15,690 bases of DNA from Bacteroidales bacterium UBA3724. Lineage in GTDB: Bacteria; Bacteroidota; Bacteroidia; Bacteroidales; P3. Under the pieces are notes generated by a model that saw nothing but the letters and a program-made list of their open reading frames with translations, searched no databases and was not told the origin of the DNA. Below, in pieces: positions 8,347-14,511 of the stretch. The position numbers were made by a program, and so were the translations under genes. The stretch lies in contig DFHL01000029.1 in the NCBI GenBank assembly GCA_002371315.1, positions 1 through 15,690 of the forward strand, in the 5' to 3' direction. The stretch's first letter is position 1, and the number at the start of each line of letters is the position of its first letter.

Positions 8347-9390
8347 CTACTTCAGCGGGTCGGCCGTCAGCTCGTCGTATTCCTTGCGGTGGCGCAGGAT
8401 GTCGCACGCCAGGTTGACGGCGTGGCGGAACGACTGCTCGCTGGCCTTGTCCTTGCCGGCAATGTCGTAGGCCGTGCCGTGGGCCGGCGAAGTGCGGATT
8501 ATGTCGAGGCCGGCCGTATAGTTGACGCCTTCGGTGAACGACATCAGCTTGAATGGGATAAGTCCCTGGTCGTGATAGAGTGCCAGCACGCCGTCGAACT
8601 TGTTGAACTCGTTGCTGCCGAAGAAACCGTCCGACGGATAGGGGCCGTAGGCAAGGATGCCGTTGCCGTACGATTCGTCGATGGCAGGCTTGACAACCGT
8701 CTCGTCCTGCGTGCCGATGACGCCGTTGTCGCCGGCGTGGGGGTCCAGCGCAAGGACGGCAATTTTGGGCATCGGGATGCCGAAGTCGCGCTTCAGCGAC
8801 TCGTGCATCAGTCTGATTTTCCTGACCAGCAGCTCTTTGGTGATTGCCGACGGCACATCCTTCAGCGCCAGGTGGTTGGTGACGATGCCGATGCGGATGC
8901 GGTCGCAGACCATCATCATCAGCGACTCGCCGCCGAACTTGCTCGACAGGTATTCCGTATGTCCCGGAAAGTCAAACGTTTCGGACTGTATGTTCTTCTT
9001 ATTGATAGGTGCCGTTACAAGCACGTCGACCTCGCCGCGCTTCAGGTCCTCGCAGGCGCGGTCCAACGCCAGACGGCTCATTTCGCCGCCGATGGCTGTG
9101 GGCTTGCCGATTTCGATTTTCACCTCGTCCTGAACCAGGTTGACGACGTTGAATTTGCGCTCCTGGGCCTGGCTTGCATCGAGCAAAGCCGTGAAATTCA
9201 GGTCCTGAACCTGCTGCGACAGCAGTTTCTTGTGGTACGACGCCACCTTGGTCGAACCGTACACTATCGGCGTGCAGCGGTCGAACATACGGCTGTCGGA
9301 AAAGGTCTTCAGTATCACCTCGTAGCCGATACCGTTGATATCGCCCTGCGTGATGGCAACTTTTATCTTGTGTGTATCTGTCTTTGTCAT
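8347..9390 (-). CDS. pdxA: 4-hydroxythreonine-4-phosphate dehydrogenase PdxA
   Basis: PdxA oxidises 4-phosphohydroxy-L-threonine in the DXP-dependent pathway to pyridoxal 5'-phosphate. The product, after decarboxylation, is joined with deoxyxylulose phosphate by PdxJ. The protein is 347 residues, slightly above the E. coli length. It opens with the typical VAITQGDINGIGYEV (11-25). The three metal-ligand histidines fit His144 (FPGHTEYL), His218 (LDPHAGDNG) and His273 (LYHDQGL). SPAHGTAYDIAG (301-312) is the family's C-terminal signature. The NAD-binding and dimer features could not be checked further by eye. It follows the leucyl aminopeptidase by 99 bases and precedes polA by 26. It is not part of a visible pdx operon, since no pdxJ is in the window. 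Confidence 0.96.
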   Translation of the reverse strand: MTKTDTHKIKVAITQGDINGIGYEVILKTFSDSRMFDRCTPIVYGSTKVASYHKKLLSQQVQDLNFTALLDASQAQERKFNVVNLVQDEVKIEIGKPTAIGGEMSRLALDRACEDLKRGEVDVLVTAPINKKNIQSETFDFPGHTEYLSSKFGGESLMMMVCDRIRIGIVTNHLALKDVPSAITKELLVRKIRLMHESLKRDFGIPMPKIAVLALDPHAGDNGVIGTQDETVVKPAIDESYGNGILAYGPYPSDGFFGSNEFNKFDGVLALYHDQGLIPFKLMSFTEGVNYTAGLDIIRTSPAHGTAYDIAGKDKASEQSFRHAVNLACDILRHRKEYDELTADPLK

Positions 9391-9489
9391 TTTTACTGTG
9401 AATTTTGGATTGTTATCCTTGAATTGAAATTATCTGTTGTCGCTTTTCTTGGCACCAAGGTCCCTTGACGCGGGCATCCGCCCGGCGGC

Positions 9490-10941
9490 CTAATTCTGCA
9501 TCGTGGCTTCGTACATCTGGCAGAAAGCATAGAGCAGGCGCAGGCCGAAACCCGAGGCGCCGACGCCATAGAAGCTCTCGCGCTGCGAATAGAAAGCCAC
9601 GCCGGCAATGTCGAGATGGATGTAGGGACAGCCGTGCGCAAAGTGGGCCAGGAAGCGGCCGGCCGTGATGGTGCCGGCGTTGGCGTGAAGGTTGCAGTTG
9701 ATCATATCGGCCACGTTCGACTTCAGTAGCTCGTCGTAGTCCTTCCAGAACGGCAGCTCGGCCAAGCGCTCGTAGACCTTGCCGCCAACAATGCGCAGCA
9801 GGTTCAGCGGCCCTTCGGCTCCATCCTGCATAACGGCGGCCACCTTGGTGCCCAGCGCCCTGACGGCGGCGCCGGTCAGCGTGGCGGCGTCGATGATGAG
9901 TTCGGGCTCCTCCTGCGAGGCATAGGCGATGGCGTCGGCCAGGATCAGGCGACCTTCGGCGTCGGTGTTGGTGATTTCGACTGTCGTCCCGTCGTACATC
10001 GTCAGGATGTCGTCGGCGGCATAGGCGTTCTTGCCCGGACGGTTGTCGGTCAGCGGCAGGTAGGCACGCAGCCACACCGGCAGGCCGTTCTCGGCAGCGG
10101 CCAGCACCGTCGATGCCATAAGCGCCGCACCAGCCATATCCGACTTCATTTCAACCATATAGTCGCCCGTCTTGATGTTCAGGCCGCCGGTGTCGTACAT
10201 CACGCCCTTGCCCACCAGGGCCACGGGCTTGCGGTTGATGCGGTCGGACGGCTTATACTCCAGCACCACAAAGCGTGCCTCGTCCTCGCTGCCACGGTTC
10301 ACAGCCAGCAGGCCACCCATCTTGAGCGATTCTATCTTCTTCTGCCCCAGCACGGTACACTTGACGTTGCCCACCTTTTCGGCCTCGGCCGCAAGCAGGT
10401 CGGCAAAGCGCGGCGCATTGAGCTGCATCACAGGCTCGTTCACCCAGTTGCGCATCGTGTCGATGCGGCGCCACAGACGCAGGTTCTCGTCCAGGGCCGC
10501 CTGATCCAGAATATGCTGCTCCAGGACCACTTCCTGCAAAAGACTGTCTTTCTTGGCCTTATAGCGGTCGAAACGATAGTTGGCCAGGTGCAGACCCTCG
10601 AGGAAGGCCACCACCTCTTCGGGAATGACGCCCTCGCCGGTCACGGCCACGCGTTCCACCTTCTCGGCGCTCAGCGTCTGCTGCAGCTCGGCGGCAGCGC
10701 GGCGCAGCTTTTCGAGGGCCTCGCTGTTGGGCAATTCGCTGTCGAAATTCTGGACATATATCTTGTGCGGCAAACGGCCAAAGACCACAAGCGACGAAAT
10801 ATCGTCCTTGCGCCTCTGCTCAAGGTAGGCCGCCTCGTCGCGCTTCAATGGCAGTGCACGGGCAGCTACTTCGCTGCCATACAGAAAAATAACCGACCTA
10901 TCGAGGGTCGTATAATCTATCTTTCCTAATTTGATTTCCAT
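9490..10941 (-). CDS. Leucyl aminopeptidase, M17 family
   Basis: This is a 483-residue cytosolic metallo-aminopeptidase that releases N-terminal residues from peptides in protein and peptide turnover. The C-terminal catalytic domain carries all the M17 signatures. VGKGVMYDTGGLNIK (243-257) supplies Lys245, Asp250 and Lys257. MKSDMAGAA supplies Asp268. NTDAEGRL (325-332) supplies Asp327, Glu329 and Arg331. The N-terminal domain (1 to about 160) is divergent, as is usual. Family members assemble as hexamers with two metal ions per subunit. The start MEIKLGKIDY at 10941 follows a candidate TATTTTTG -7 box by a short leader, and the first gene of the long minus-strand cluster begins here. It could be called PepA. 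I leave the symbol empty because bacterial M17 enzymes split into PepA and PepB. Confidence 0.95.
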   Translation of the reverse strand: MEIKLGKIDYTTLDRSVIFLYGSEVAARALPLKRDEAAYLEQRRKDDISSLVVFGRLPHKIYVQNFDSELPNSEALEKLRRAAAELQQTLSAEKVERVAVTGEGVIPEEVVAFLEGLHLANYRFDRYKAKKDSLLQEVVLEQHILDQAALDENLRLWRRIDTMRNWVNEPVMQLNAPRFADLLAAEAEKVGNVKCTVLGQKKIESLKMGGLLAVNRGSEDEARFVVLEYKPSDRINRKPVALVGKGVMYDTGGLNIKTGDYMVEMKSDMAGAALMASTVLAAAENGLPVWLRAYLPLTDNRPGKNAYAADDILTMYDGTTVEITNTDAEGRLILADAIAYASQEEPELIIDAATLTGAAVRALGTKVAAVMQDGAEGPLNLLRIVGGKVYERLAELPFWKDYDELLKSNVADMINCNLHANAGTITAGRFLAHFAHGCPYIHLDIAGVAFYSQRESFYGVGASGFGLRLLYAFCQMYEATMQN

Positions 10942-10964
10942 AATTTTTCGATAAATTTAATCTG

Positions 10965-10972
10965 CAAAAATA
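10965..10972 (-). promoter_or_regulatory. Candidate -7 box upstream of the aminopeptidase gene
   Basis: On the minus strand the site reads TATTTTTG, matching the Bacteroidota -7 consensus TAnnTTTG, 23 bases upstream of the start codon. No TTTG lies at the expected -33 distance, so the assignment is tentative. Confidence 0.3.
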
Positions 10973-11040
10973 CACATTTTTTCGCTTCCGCAGCCTTTTT
11001 TGCCCAAAAATATTTTTCAACAAGCAGCAAAAGCCGTACT

Positions 11041-11240
11041 TTCGCAAGTCTGCAGCGCCGCTCCGCGCACCCCCCGCCGACCTGCAGTCCCACCCCCTCG
11101 CCGGCCACATCCGGGGCACCAAAAAAAGTCCACAGCCCTACCCGAAACCGGTCAAAGTCCACTGGCGAAAAATTTGGTAAAAATATGGTAAGAATTTGGG
11201 TGAACTTTGATAGGTAATTGGTGTTGAGAATCAACAACTT
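11041..11240. other. Intergenic stretch without a recognisable gene
   Basis: This is part of the 980-base gap between the aminopeptidase and the secreted-protein gene. The first 90 bases are C-rich (runs such as CACCCCCCGCCG). The rest turns AT-rich, with repeated TTTGGTAAAAAT-type words. Open frames here are short and show no protein-like composition. A small palindrome TGTTGA-GAA-TCAACA occurs at 11222-11236. I see no RNA gene of a known class. Confidence 0.5.
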
Positions 11241-11242
11241 GC

Positions 11243-11265
11243 AAAAGGGCATTTTTGGCCCTTTT
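11243..11265. terminator. Bidirectional hairpin AAAAGGGC / GCCCTTTT
   Basis: A perfect 8-bp stem (11243-11250 with 11258-11265) encloses a 7-base loop ATTTTTG and ends in T-runs on both strands. This form fits an intrinsic terminator. On the minus strand it would stop transcripts coming from the secreted-protein gene before the aminopeptidase gene. On the plus strand no gene precedes it. Confidence 0.55.
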
Positions 11266-11342
11266 TAGCGGAAACGAAACTATTTTTGACAAACATTGCA
11301 ACAGGCTACAAGACAGATACTTGCAACGGTTTTTCGCTTAAA

Positions 11343-11374
11343 TTTCGCCCATTCGGACTTTTTGCCTATCTTTG
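11343..11374 (+). promoter_or_regulatory. Plus-strand Bacteroidota-type promoter
   Basis: The -7 box TATCTTTG at 11367-11374 matches TAnnTTTG exactly. TTTC at 11343-11346, 20 bases upstream, is a one-mismatch -33 element. Transcription would begin near 11381 on the plus strand, opposite to all neighbouring genes, and run into the structured segment at 11411-11524. Confidence 0.55.
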
Positions 11375-11380
11375 CAAAAC

Positions 11381-11524
11381 AATTCAAACAGGCAAATAAT
11401 ATGGAATTCATTAAAAAAGTGTATTTTACATTAATATTGAACTATCTGTAGGCCTTTCGGTGCCTTTGCGCGGATTTTGGCTTCCGCGGACTATCGACGG
11501 TATTAATTGTTCCACTTTTTTTAA
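11381..11524 (+). ncRNA. Candidate structured RNA with a 16-codon mini-ORF
   Basis: Downstream of the plus-strand promoter, nested complementary segments suggest a folded RNA. P1 pairs TTAAAAAAGTG (11411-11421) with CACTTTTTTTAA (11513-11524, one bulged T). P2 pairs ATTAATA (11430-11436) with TATTAAT (11501-11507). A small hairpin AGGC/GCCT (11450-11453 with 11462-11465) and a strong one CGCGGA/TCCGCG (11469-11474 with 11483-11488, loop TTTTGGCT) lie inside. A mini-ORF ATG-TAG at 11401-11451 encodes MEFIKKVYFTLILNYL, overlapping P1 and P2, so it may be a leader peptide or chance. The transcript would be about 145 nt. I cannot assign it to a known family. A 6S-like or regulatory RNA is possible, as is a remnant of a mobile element, since a MITE-like inverted repeat begins at its 3' end. 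Confidence 0.4.
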
Positions 11525-11687
11525 GAAGCTGTTTAAATATAATTGATGATTTTTGTTATGCAGATAGACGAGCAGATTTTATTTCTTTTTGAGGGCGCAA
11601 TGGGGTTCCATTGTAACCGAAAAAAGGAGGAAAAGATGCCGTATATATGCTTTAAGAAAATCATTGAATTGAATTTAAACAGCTTCT
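11524..11687. mobile_element. MITE-like element, 164 bp with about 30-bp terminal inverted repeats
   Basis: The left end AGAAGCTGTTTAAAT (11524-11538) is exactly complementary to the right end ATTTAAACAGCTTCT (11673-11687). The similarity continues inward with a few mismatches and one gap: ATAATTGATGATTTT against TCAATTCAATGATTTT. The interior is AT-rich, has no transposase and includes a small GGTTCCATTGTAACC palindrome. Size and ends fit a miniature inverted-repeat element mobilised in trans or a deleted insertion sequence. No target-site duplication is evident next to the ends. Confidence 0.5.
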
Positions 11688-11779
11688 CAGTCCGTCAACG
11701 TCGCATCAGCGGATTTGCCTTGCCGGCGGGGCGCAACAACGATTTCGGCCCAACTATCCCTCCGCCACGCACCTGCTCC

Positions 11780-11889
11780 GCCATTTCGACCATTGTTCGA
11801 CCATCGTTTAACCATCGTTCGACCATCGTTTAACCATTTAAAATGGTAGAACGATGGTCGAACGATGGTTAAACGATGGTCGAAATGGC
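11780..11889. repeat. 110-bp palindrome built of 11-bp units
   Basis: The left arm holds five 11-mers at 11785-11839 (TTCGACCATTG, TTCGACCATCG, TTTAACCATCG, TTCGACCATCG, TTTAACCATTT). After one central base (A11840), four complementary 11-mers follow at 11841-11884 (AAATGGTAGAA, CGATGGTCGAA, CGATGGTTAAA, CGATGGTCGAA). The outer ends GCCATTTCG and CGAAATGGC also pair. The arms match almost perfectly except for one extra unit on the left. It lies 32 bases after the stop of the secreted-protein gene and could fold as a very long hairpin in RNA or a cruciform in DNA. Confidence 0.9.
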
Positions 11890-11921
11890 AGGGCAAGTCC
11901 AGCGCAGAACGCCCCATTGCC

Positions 11922-12380
11922 TCATTTTTCTTTTGTCGCAGCCCCGTCGTCCTGCCGCGACAAGAAATCAAGGGGATCGATATATTCAACCGAGCCGTCG
12001 GGCGACACGGCAATCAACACAAACCCCTGATTCGCAACAGGAAGCCACTTGCCCGTAGACGCTACGTAGATACGCGTGTCGCTGTCGACAGCAAAATACG
12101 GCAGACCACTGTTTTCCAGCCTGTTGGTGCATTCGTTAAGGTAAAAGGCATAATCGTCCAGAGCCGCATACAGGTTGTCCAGTTCCACCTCGTCGGCACC
12201 GATGTCGCGCACCAGGCTGTCGACATAGCGGTCGGAATAGTAGACAAGCAGATATTGCGTCTCGTCGCCCGGCTGCACTATCAAGGCCGCCGAGTCGGGT
12301 CCCTGCAAGCCGTCAACATTCTGTGCCCCAGCCACAAACGATGCAACGAGCATCAGACAAAAAAGAATCTTTTCCTTCAT
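11922..12380 (-). CDS. Small secreted protein of unknown function
   Basis: This is a 152-residue protein starting MKEKILFCLMLVASF at 12380, with a signal peptide of about 19 residues and a likely signal peptidase I site after VAGA (before QNVD). The frame also has an ATG at 12404, but the eight extra residues would only precede the signal peptide, so the inner start is preferred. The mature part (about 133 residues) is acidic. It has LVYYSDRYVDSLV in the first half and aromatic, beta-rich segments such as YFAVDSDTRIYVAS and GFVLIAVSPDGSVEYIDP near the end. I recognise no family or catalytic motif. Its stop is followed by the 11-mer palindrome, which may end its transcript. It may be cotranscribed with the lipoprotein 208 bases upstream, but that gap is wide and the link is weak. 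Confidence 0.75.
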   Translation of the reverse strand: MKEKILFCLMLVASFVAGAQNVDGLQGPDSAALIVQPGDETQYLLVYYSDRYVDSLVRDIGADEVELDNLYAALDDYAFYLNECTNRLENSGLPYFAVDSDTRIYVASTGKWLPVANQGFVLIAVSPDGSVEYIDPLDFLSRQDDGAATKEK

Positions 12381-12588
12381 ATCGGTATGGGTTACGTTGT
12401 TCATAATAACGCAAACCGCCCTTCGTAATTGTCCGGCAAGGGCAAAAACCGTAATCGGTCCTCGTTTTTTTTTACAGCTTGCCTCTAATGATGCGTTTAA
12501 TCAGCGTTTTGCCCGCACTGCAAATTTCTCAATATCAATTCGTTTAATTCGCACAATTCGCCGTTTAAAAACAATTATTGGAGACCAT

Positions 12589-13572
12589 CTACAGCTCAAC
12601 TGCGGGCCAGCCGTAGTCCTGATAGTAGCGGTAGCGAAGGCCGTGGCGCTTCAGATAGTGGCGCAGCTGTTCGCGGCGGACGGCTTCTTGGACACCCTGA
12701 TTTGAGTGAATGTTCTGGTATACATCATAATACGAGCCAAAGATGCGGCGGGCACTGGGCTCCCAGCCGGCACCGTCGACGGTCTGCTCGAACGACGAGA
12801 CGCGGTATTTGCCGTCTTTCAGTTCCAGCGACATCAGGCCGCTGTGGTTGCCGCCCGAGACGCACTTCAGCGTGTCGCCGCTCGGCGTGTACCAGAACAC
12901 CCAGCAGTCGCACAGCACAGGGACATAGTCGGAATCGGCCAACTCCGAGGCGACGACAGCAATGGTCGGGATGCAGATTTCGCCCTTCTGGTAGTGTTCG
13001 CCAATCTCGTTCACCAGGTAGTCGCCTATGGCGTCGCGCCGGGCCTGCTCGTCGCGGCTGATGGCGATGTGGCGTATGCAGTCGGCCTTGTGCCCGTCGA
13101 AATCCGACATCAGCCAGCGGCCGCCAACGCGCTCCATATAGAGCTTATGTTCTTCAACGTCATCCACTTCCGCATTCTCACATTCACGCATTGACGCACT
13201 ATCCCCATCTTCCACTAACGCATTCTCATTCCCCTCCCATTTCTGTCGCACGCTGATGGTGGCCACGGCGTGGTCTTTGTCGGTCATTTCCACGGCGGTG
13301 ACGGTATAGTCGGCAATGGTGCCGCCGTTGCCGGTGACGAAATAGTAGAGCCATTCGTGGTCCATAGCCTCAAATTCAGGCAGATAGTTGAACATCGTGT
13401 CCAGCACGGCGTAGAAGTCCGCCGTCATATATTCGCGCGCCTCCTCGCGCAGTTCGTGGTCAGGGATATACCGGCACAGCTCCCCTGCCCTTTTCTTCAG
13501 TTGTTCCTCGTTGTTTGTAGCGCACGCCGCCAGCAAAGCAACAGCCAAAGTAATGATAGTCAGCTTCTTCAT
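12589..13572 (-). CDS. DUF3828-like lipoprotein with an in-frame octamer insert
   Basis: This is a 327-residue predicted lipoprotein. The signal peptide ends in the lipobox LLAAC, with Cys17 as the lipid-bearing residue. Residues about 22-160 resemble the DUF3828-type secreted domain: an N-terminal helix pair, LYYFVTGNGGTIADYTV, then strands ending VGGRWLMSDFDGHK. Residues 165-327 form a second domain of unknown function with CVSGGNHSGLMSLELKDGKYRVSSF-like beta strands (about 240-265) and a basic helical tail (RREQLRHYLKRHGLRYRYY). Residues 114-137 are encoded by nine octamers of the local repeat family and insert an acidic loop (ENALVEDGDSASMRECEN) between two strands of the first domain. 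The family assignment is by eye and tentative. The role is unknown and the location is the cell envelope. The 5' leader carries another octamer array. Confidence 0.78.
   Translation of the reverse strand: MKKLTIITLAVALLAACATNNEEQLKKRAGELCRYIPDHELREEAREYMTADFYAVLDTMFNYLPEFEAMDHEWLYYFVTGNGGTIADYTVTAVEMTDKDHAVATISVRQKWEGNENALVEDGDSASMRECENAEVDDVEEHKLYMERVGGRWLMSDFDGHKADCIRHIAISRDEQARRDAIGDYLVNEIGEHYQKGEICIPTIAVVASELADSDYVPVLCDCWVFWYTPSGDTLKCVSGGNHSGLMSLELKDGKYRVSSFEQTVDGAGWEPSARRIFGSYYDVYQNIHSNQGVQEAVRREQLRHYLKRHGLRYRYYQDYGWPAVEL
13162..13233. repeat. Octamer array inside the lipoprotein coding sequence (9 units)
   Basis: On the plus strand, 72 bases divide into nine octamers: ATCCACTT, CCGCATTC, TCACATTC, ACGCATTG, ACGCACTA, TCCCCATC, TTCCACTA, ACGCATTC, TCATTCCC. 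The boundaries coincide with codons 137 and 114, so the reading frame is kept. The words are related to those in the leader of the YdeI-family gene (AAGCATTC, TCGCATTC). Confidence 0.75.
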
Positions 13573-13577
13573 ATTTA

Positions 13578-13657
13578 TTAATATGTTAATTTGCTAATCC
13601 GTTAATTCGTTAATGTGTTAATTTGTTAATTCGTTAATGTGTTAATTCGTTAATGTG
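13578..13657. repeat. Octamer array, consensus TTAATTCG/TTAATGTG (10 units)
   Basis: There are ten consecutive 8-bp units: TTAATATG, TTAATTTG, CTAATCCG, TTAATTCG, TTAATGTG, TTAATTTG, TTAATTCG, TTAATGTG, TTAATTCG, TTAATGTG. A degenerate TCAATTAA follows. Positions 1-5 and 8 are nearly constant and positions 6-7 vary. The array begins 5 bases upstream of the lipoprotein start codon and would be transcribed as its leader. Confidence 0.93.
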
Positions 13658-13668
13658 TCAATTAACCA

Positions 13669-13702
13669 GTCAAATTTATTTGACATTTATGATAATTACA
13701 AG
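13669..13702 (-). promoter_or_regulatory. Candidate promoter and palindrome for the lipoprotein gene
   Basis: On the minus strand, 13671-13678 reads TAAATTTG, a match to TAnnTTTG, with CTTG (13699-13702) 20 bases upstream as a weak -33 box. The -7 box lies within a perfect palindrome GTCAAAT-TT-ATTTGAC (13669-13684) that could be an operator. Transcription would start near 13663 and include the octamer array. Confidence 0.35.
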
Positions 13703-13714
13703 CACAGAACCCCT

Positions 13715-13850
13715 GAGTGAAAAATAATTATTTATGGTTAATTCCTGGTCAATTTCTGGTAATTCCTGTTTTTAAAAAAGCCCCAAGTTGAAAAGCAATA
13801 ATTTATGATTAATTCCTGGTCAATTAATGGTAATTCCTGTTTAAAGAAAG
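13715..13850. repeat. Two imperfect tandem copies of about 66 bp
   Basis: Copy 1 (13715-13780) and copy 2 (13785-13850) share TTAATTCCTGGTCAATT, GGTAATTCCTGTTT and an A-rich end, with scattered differences. Inside each copy the words AATTCCTGGTC, AATTTCTGGT and AATTCCTGTT form a shorter 10-11-base periodicity. The pair lies between the YdeI-family stop codon and the candidate lipoprotein promoter. Confidence 0.75.
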
Positions 13851-13860
13851 AATATGAAAG

Positions 13861-14220
13861 TTATTTTTGATCAAATGTATTTATGTTGTGTGGCAGGGCG
13901 TTGCGGCCGGCGTCGGTCATCAGTCCCTGACGTTCCAGTTCTTGGCAGCGTTGAATGTTGAGGGCCGTCCAGTGGCTGTTCTTGCGTCGCGGCGAGATGC
14001 GCTGCGCCAGCCGGCCATCGGGCAGCTTCTTGACGGTAGAGTCTATCCATCCAAAGCAGAGCGCCTCCAAAACCACCTCGACATACGGCAGTGCCCCCGC
14101 CTTCGCCGCCTTCCCCCTATAGCACGCCACCCAACATTCCAGCTCCCACCCGTGGTTCTCCTCCAACCACCTGCGCAGTTCCGCCCGGTCCTCGAATGTC
14201 ATCAGATTCCGTATCTCCAT
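13861..14220 (-). CDS. YdeI/OmpD-associated family protein, short form
   Basis: This is a 119-residue cytosolic protein without signal peptide or membrane segment. It shows the core of the YdeI family (bacteriocin-protection, YdeI/OmpD-associated): FEDRAELRRWLEENH at 9-23, EALCFGWIDSTVKKL at 52-66, and QRISPRRKNSHWTALN at 73-88, followed by LERQGLMTDAGRNAL. Family members I know of are often longer (around 190 residues), with a C-terminal helical region after the MTxAG stretch. Here the protein ends soon after it, so it is a short form or has lost its C-terminal part. The biochemical function of the family is not established. The gene has its own strong promoter and a leader containing octamer repeats, and appears to be a single-gene transcript. 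Confidence 0.8.
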   Translation of the reverse strand: MEIRNLMTFEDRAELRRWLEENHGWELECWVACYRGKAAKAGALPYVEVVLEALCFGWIDSTVKKLPDGRLAQRISPRRKNSHWTALNIQRCQELERQGLMTDAGRNALPHNINTFDQK

Positions 14221-14240
14221 AACTATATTATTCTAAACTT

Positions 14241-14296
14241 ACATATTCACAAATTAACTAATTTACGCATTTAAGCATTCTCGCATTCATTCATCT
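14241..14296. repeat. Octamer array in the leader of the YdeI-family gene (7 units)
   Basis: The units on the plus strand are ACATATTC, ACAAATTA, ACTAATTT, ACGCATTT, AAGCATTC, TCGCATTC, ATTCATCT. The array is more degenerate than the 13578 array. It sits between the promoter (14328-14358) and the start codon at 14220. Confidence 0.65.
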
Positions 14297-14327
14297 TGTT
14301 TCATATCTCATTAATTGTTTCCGGGTG

Positions 14328-14358
14328 CAAAGATATGGGTTTTATTTCAGATGTCAAA
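14328..14358 (-). promoter_or_regulatory. Full-consensus Bacteroidota promoter for the YdeI-family gene
   Basis: On the minus strand TTTG (14355-14358) is followed after exactly 19 bases by TATCTTTG (14328-14335), an exact fit to TTTG-N19-TAnnTTTG. Transcription would start near 14321, giving a leader of about 100 nt with octamer repeats. This is the best promoter in the window. Confidence 0.8.
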
Positions 14359-14367
14359 ATTACAGAC

Positions 14368-14423
14368 TAACGCATTTACACGTTAACAAATTAACGGATT
14401 AACACATTGATTCATTCTCATTA
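14368..14423. repeat. Octamer array, inverted relative of the 13578 array (7 units)
   Basis: The units are TAACGCAT, TTACACGT, TAACAAAT, TAACGGAT, TAACACAT, TGATTCAT, TCTCATTA. TAACAAAT, TAACGGAT and TAACACAT are the reverse complements (rephased) of words in the 13578-13657 array. The two arrays are therefore the same family in opposite orientation, flanking the YdeI-family gene and its promoter. Confidence 0.8.
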
Positions 14424-14511
14424 TTATTGGCCCGGCTGCTAACATTATGCGACTTTCATTTTATATTTAATGGAGGTTCGAAAAGAGGTAGATATTCTAT
14501 CCTTTATTTTC

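Noticed and set aside
6881..8470. A 529-codon open frame on the plus strand opposite polA
   Set aside because: It is antisense to an unambiguous, fully conserved polA (and the end of pdxA) and its translation shows no recognisable domain. It is explained by codon bias of the sense gene suppressing stops in the opposite frame.
8389..9468. A 359-codon open frame on the plus strand opposite pdxA
   Set aside because: It is the antisense shadow of a clear pdxA with all metal-ligand motifs. The translation is rich in Val, Gln and Arg and resembles no family.
11543..11833. A 96-codon plus-strand frame across the MITE-like element
   Set aside because: It spans the inverted repeat and part of the 11-mer palindrome, with no protein-like conservation or domain. 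It most likely arises by chance.
12530..12562. Possible further octamer array with AATTCG words upstream of the secreted-protein gene
   Set aside because: Spacings are 8 and 9 bases and only three words are similar, which is too degenerate to separate from AT-rich background.
13578..14423. CRISPR array
   Set aside because: The units are 8 bp and contiguous with no spacers, and no cas genes are present.
14471..14490. tRNA T-loop-like GGTTCGAA
   Set aside because: The flanking bases do not form the T-stem or an acceptor stem, and no cloverleaf can be drawn around it.
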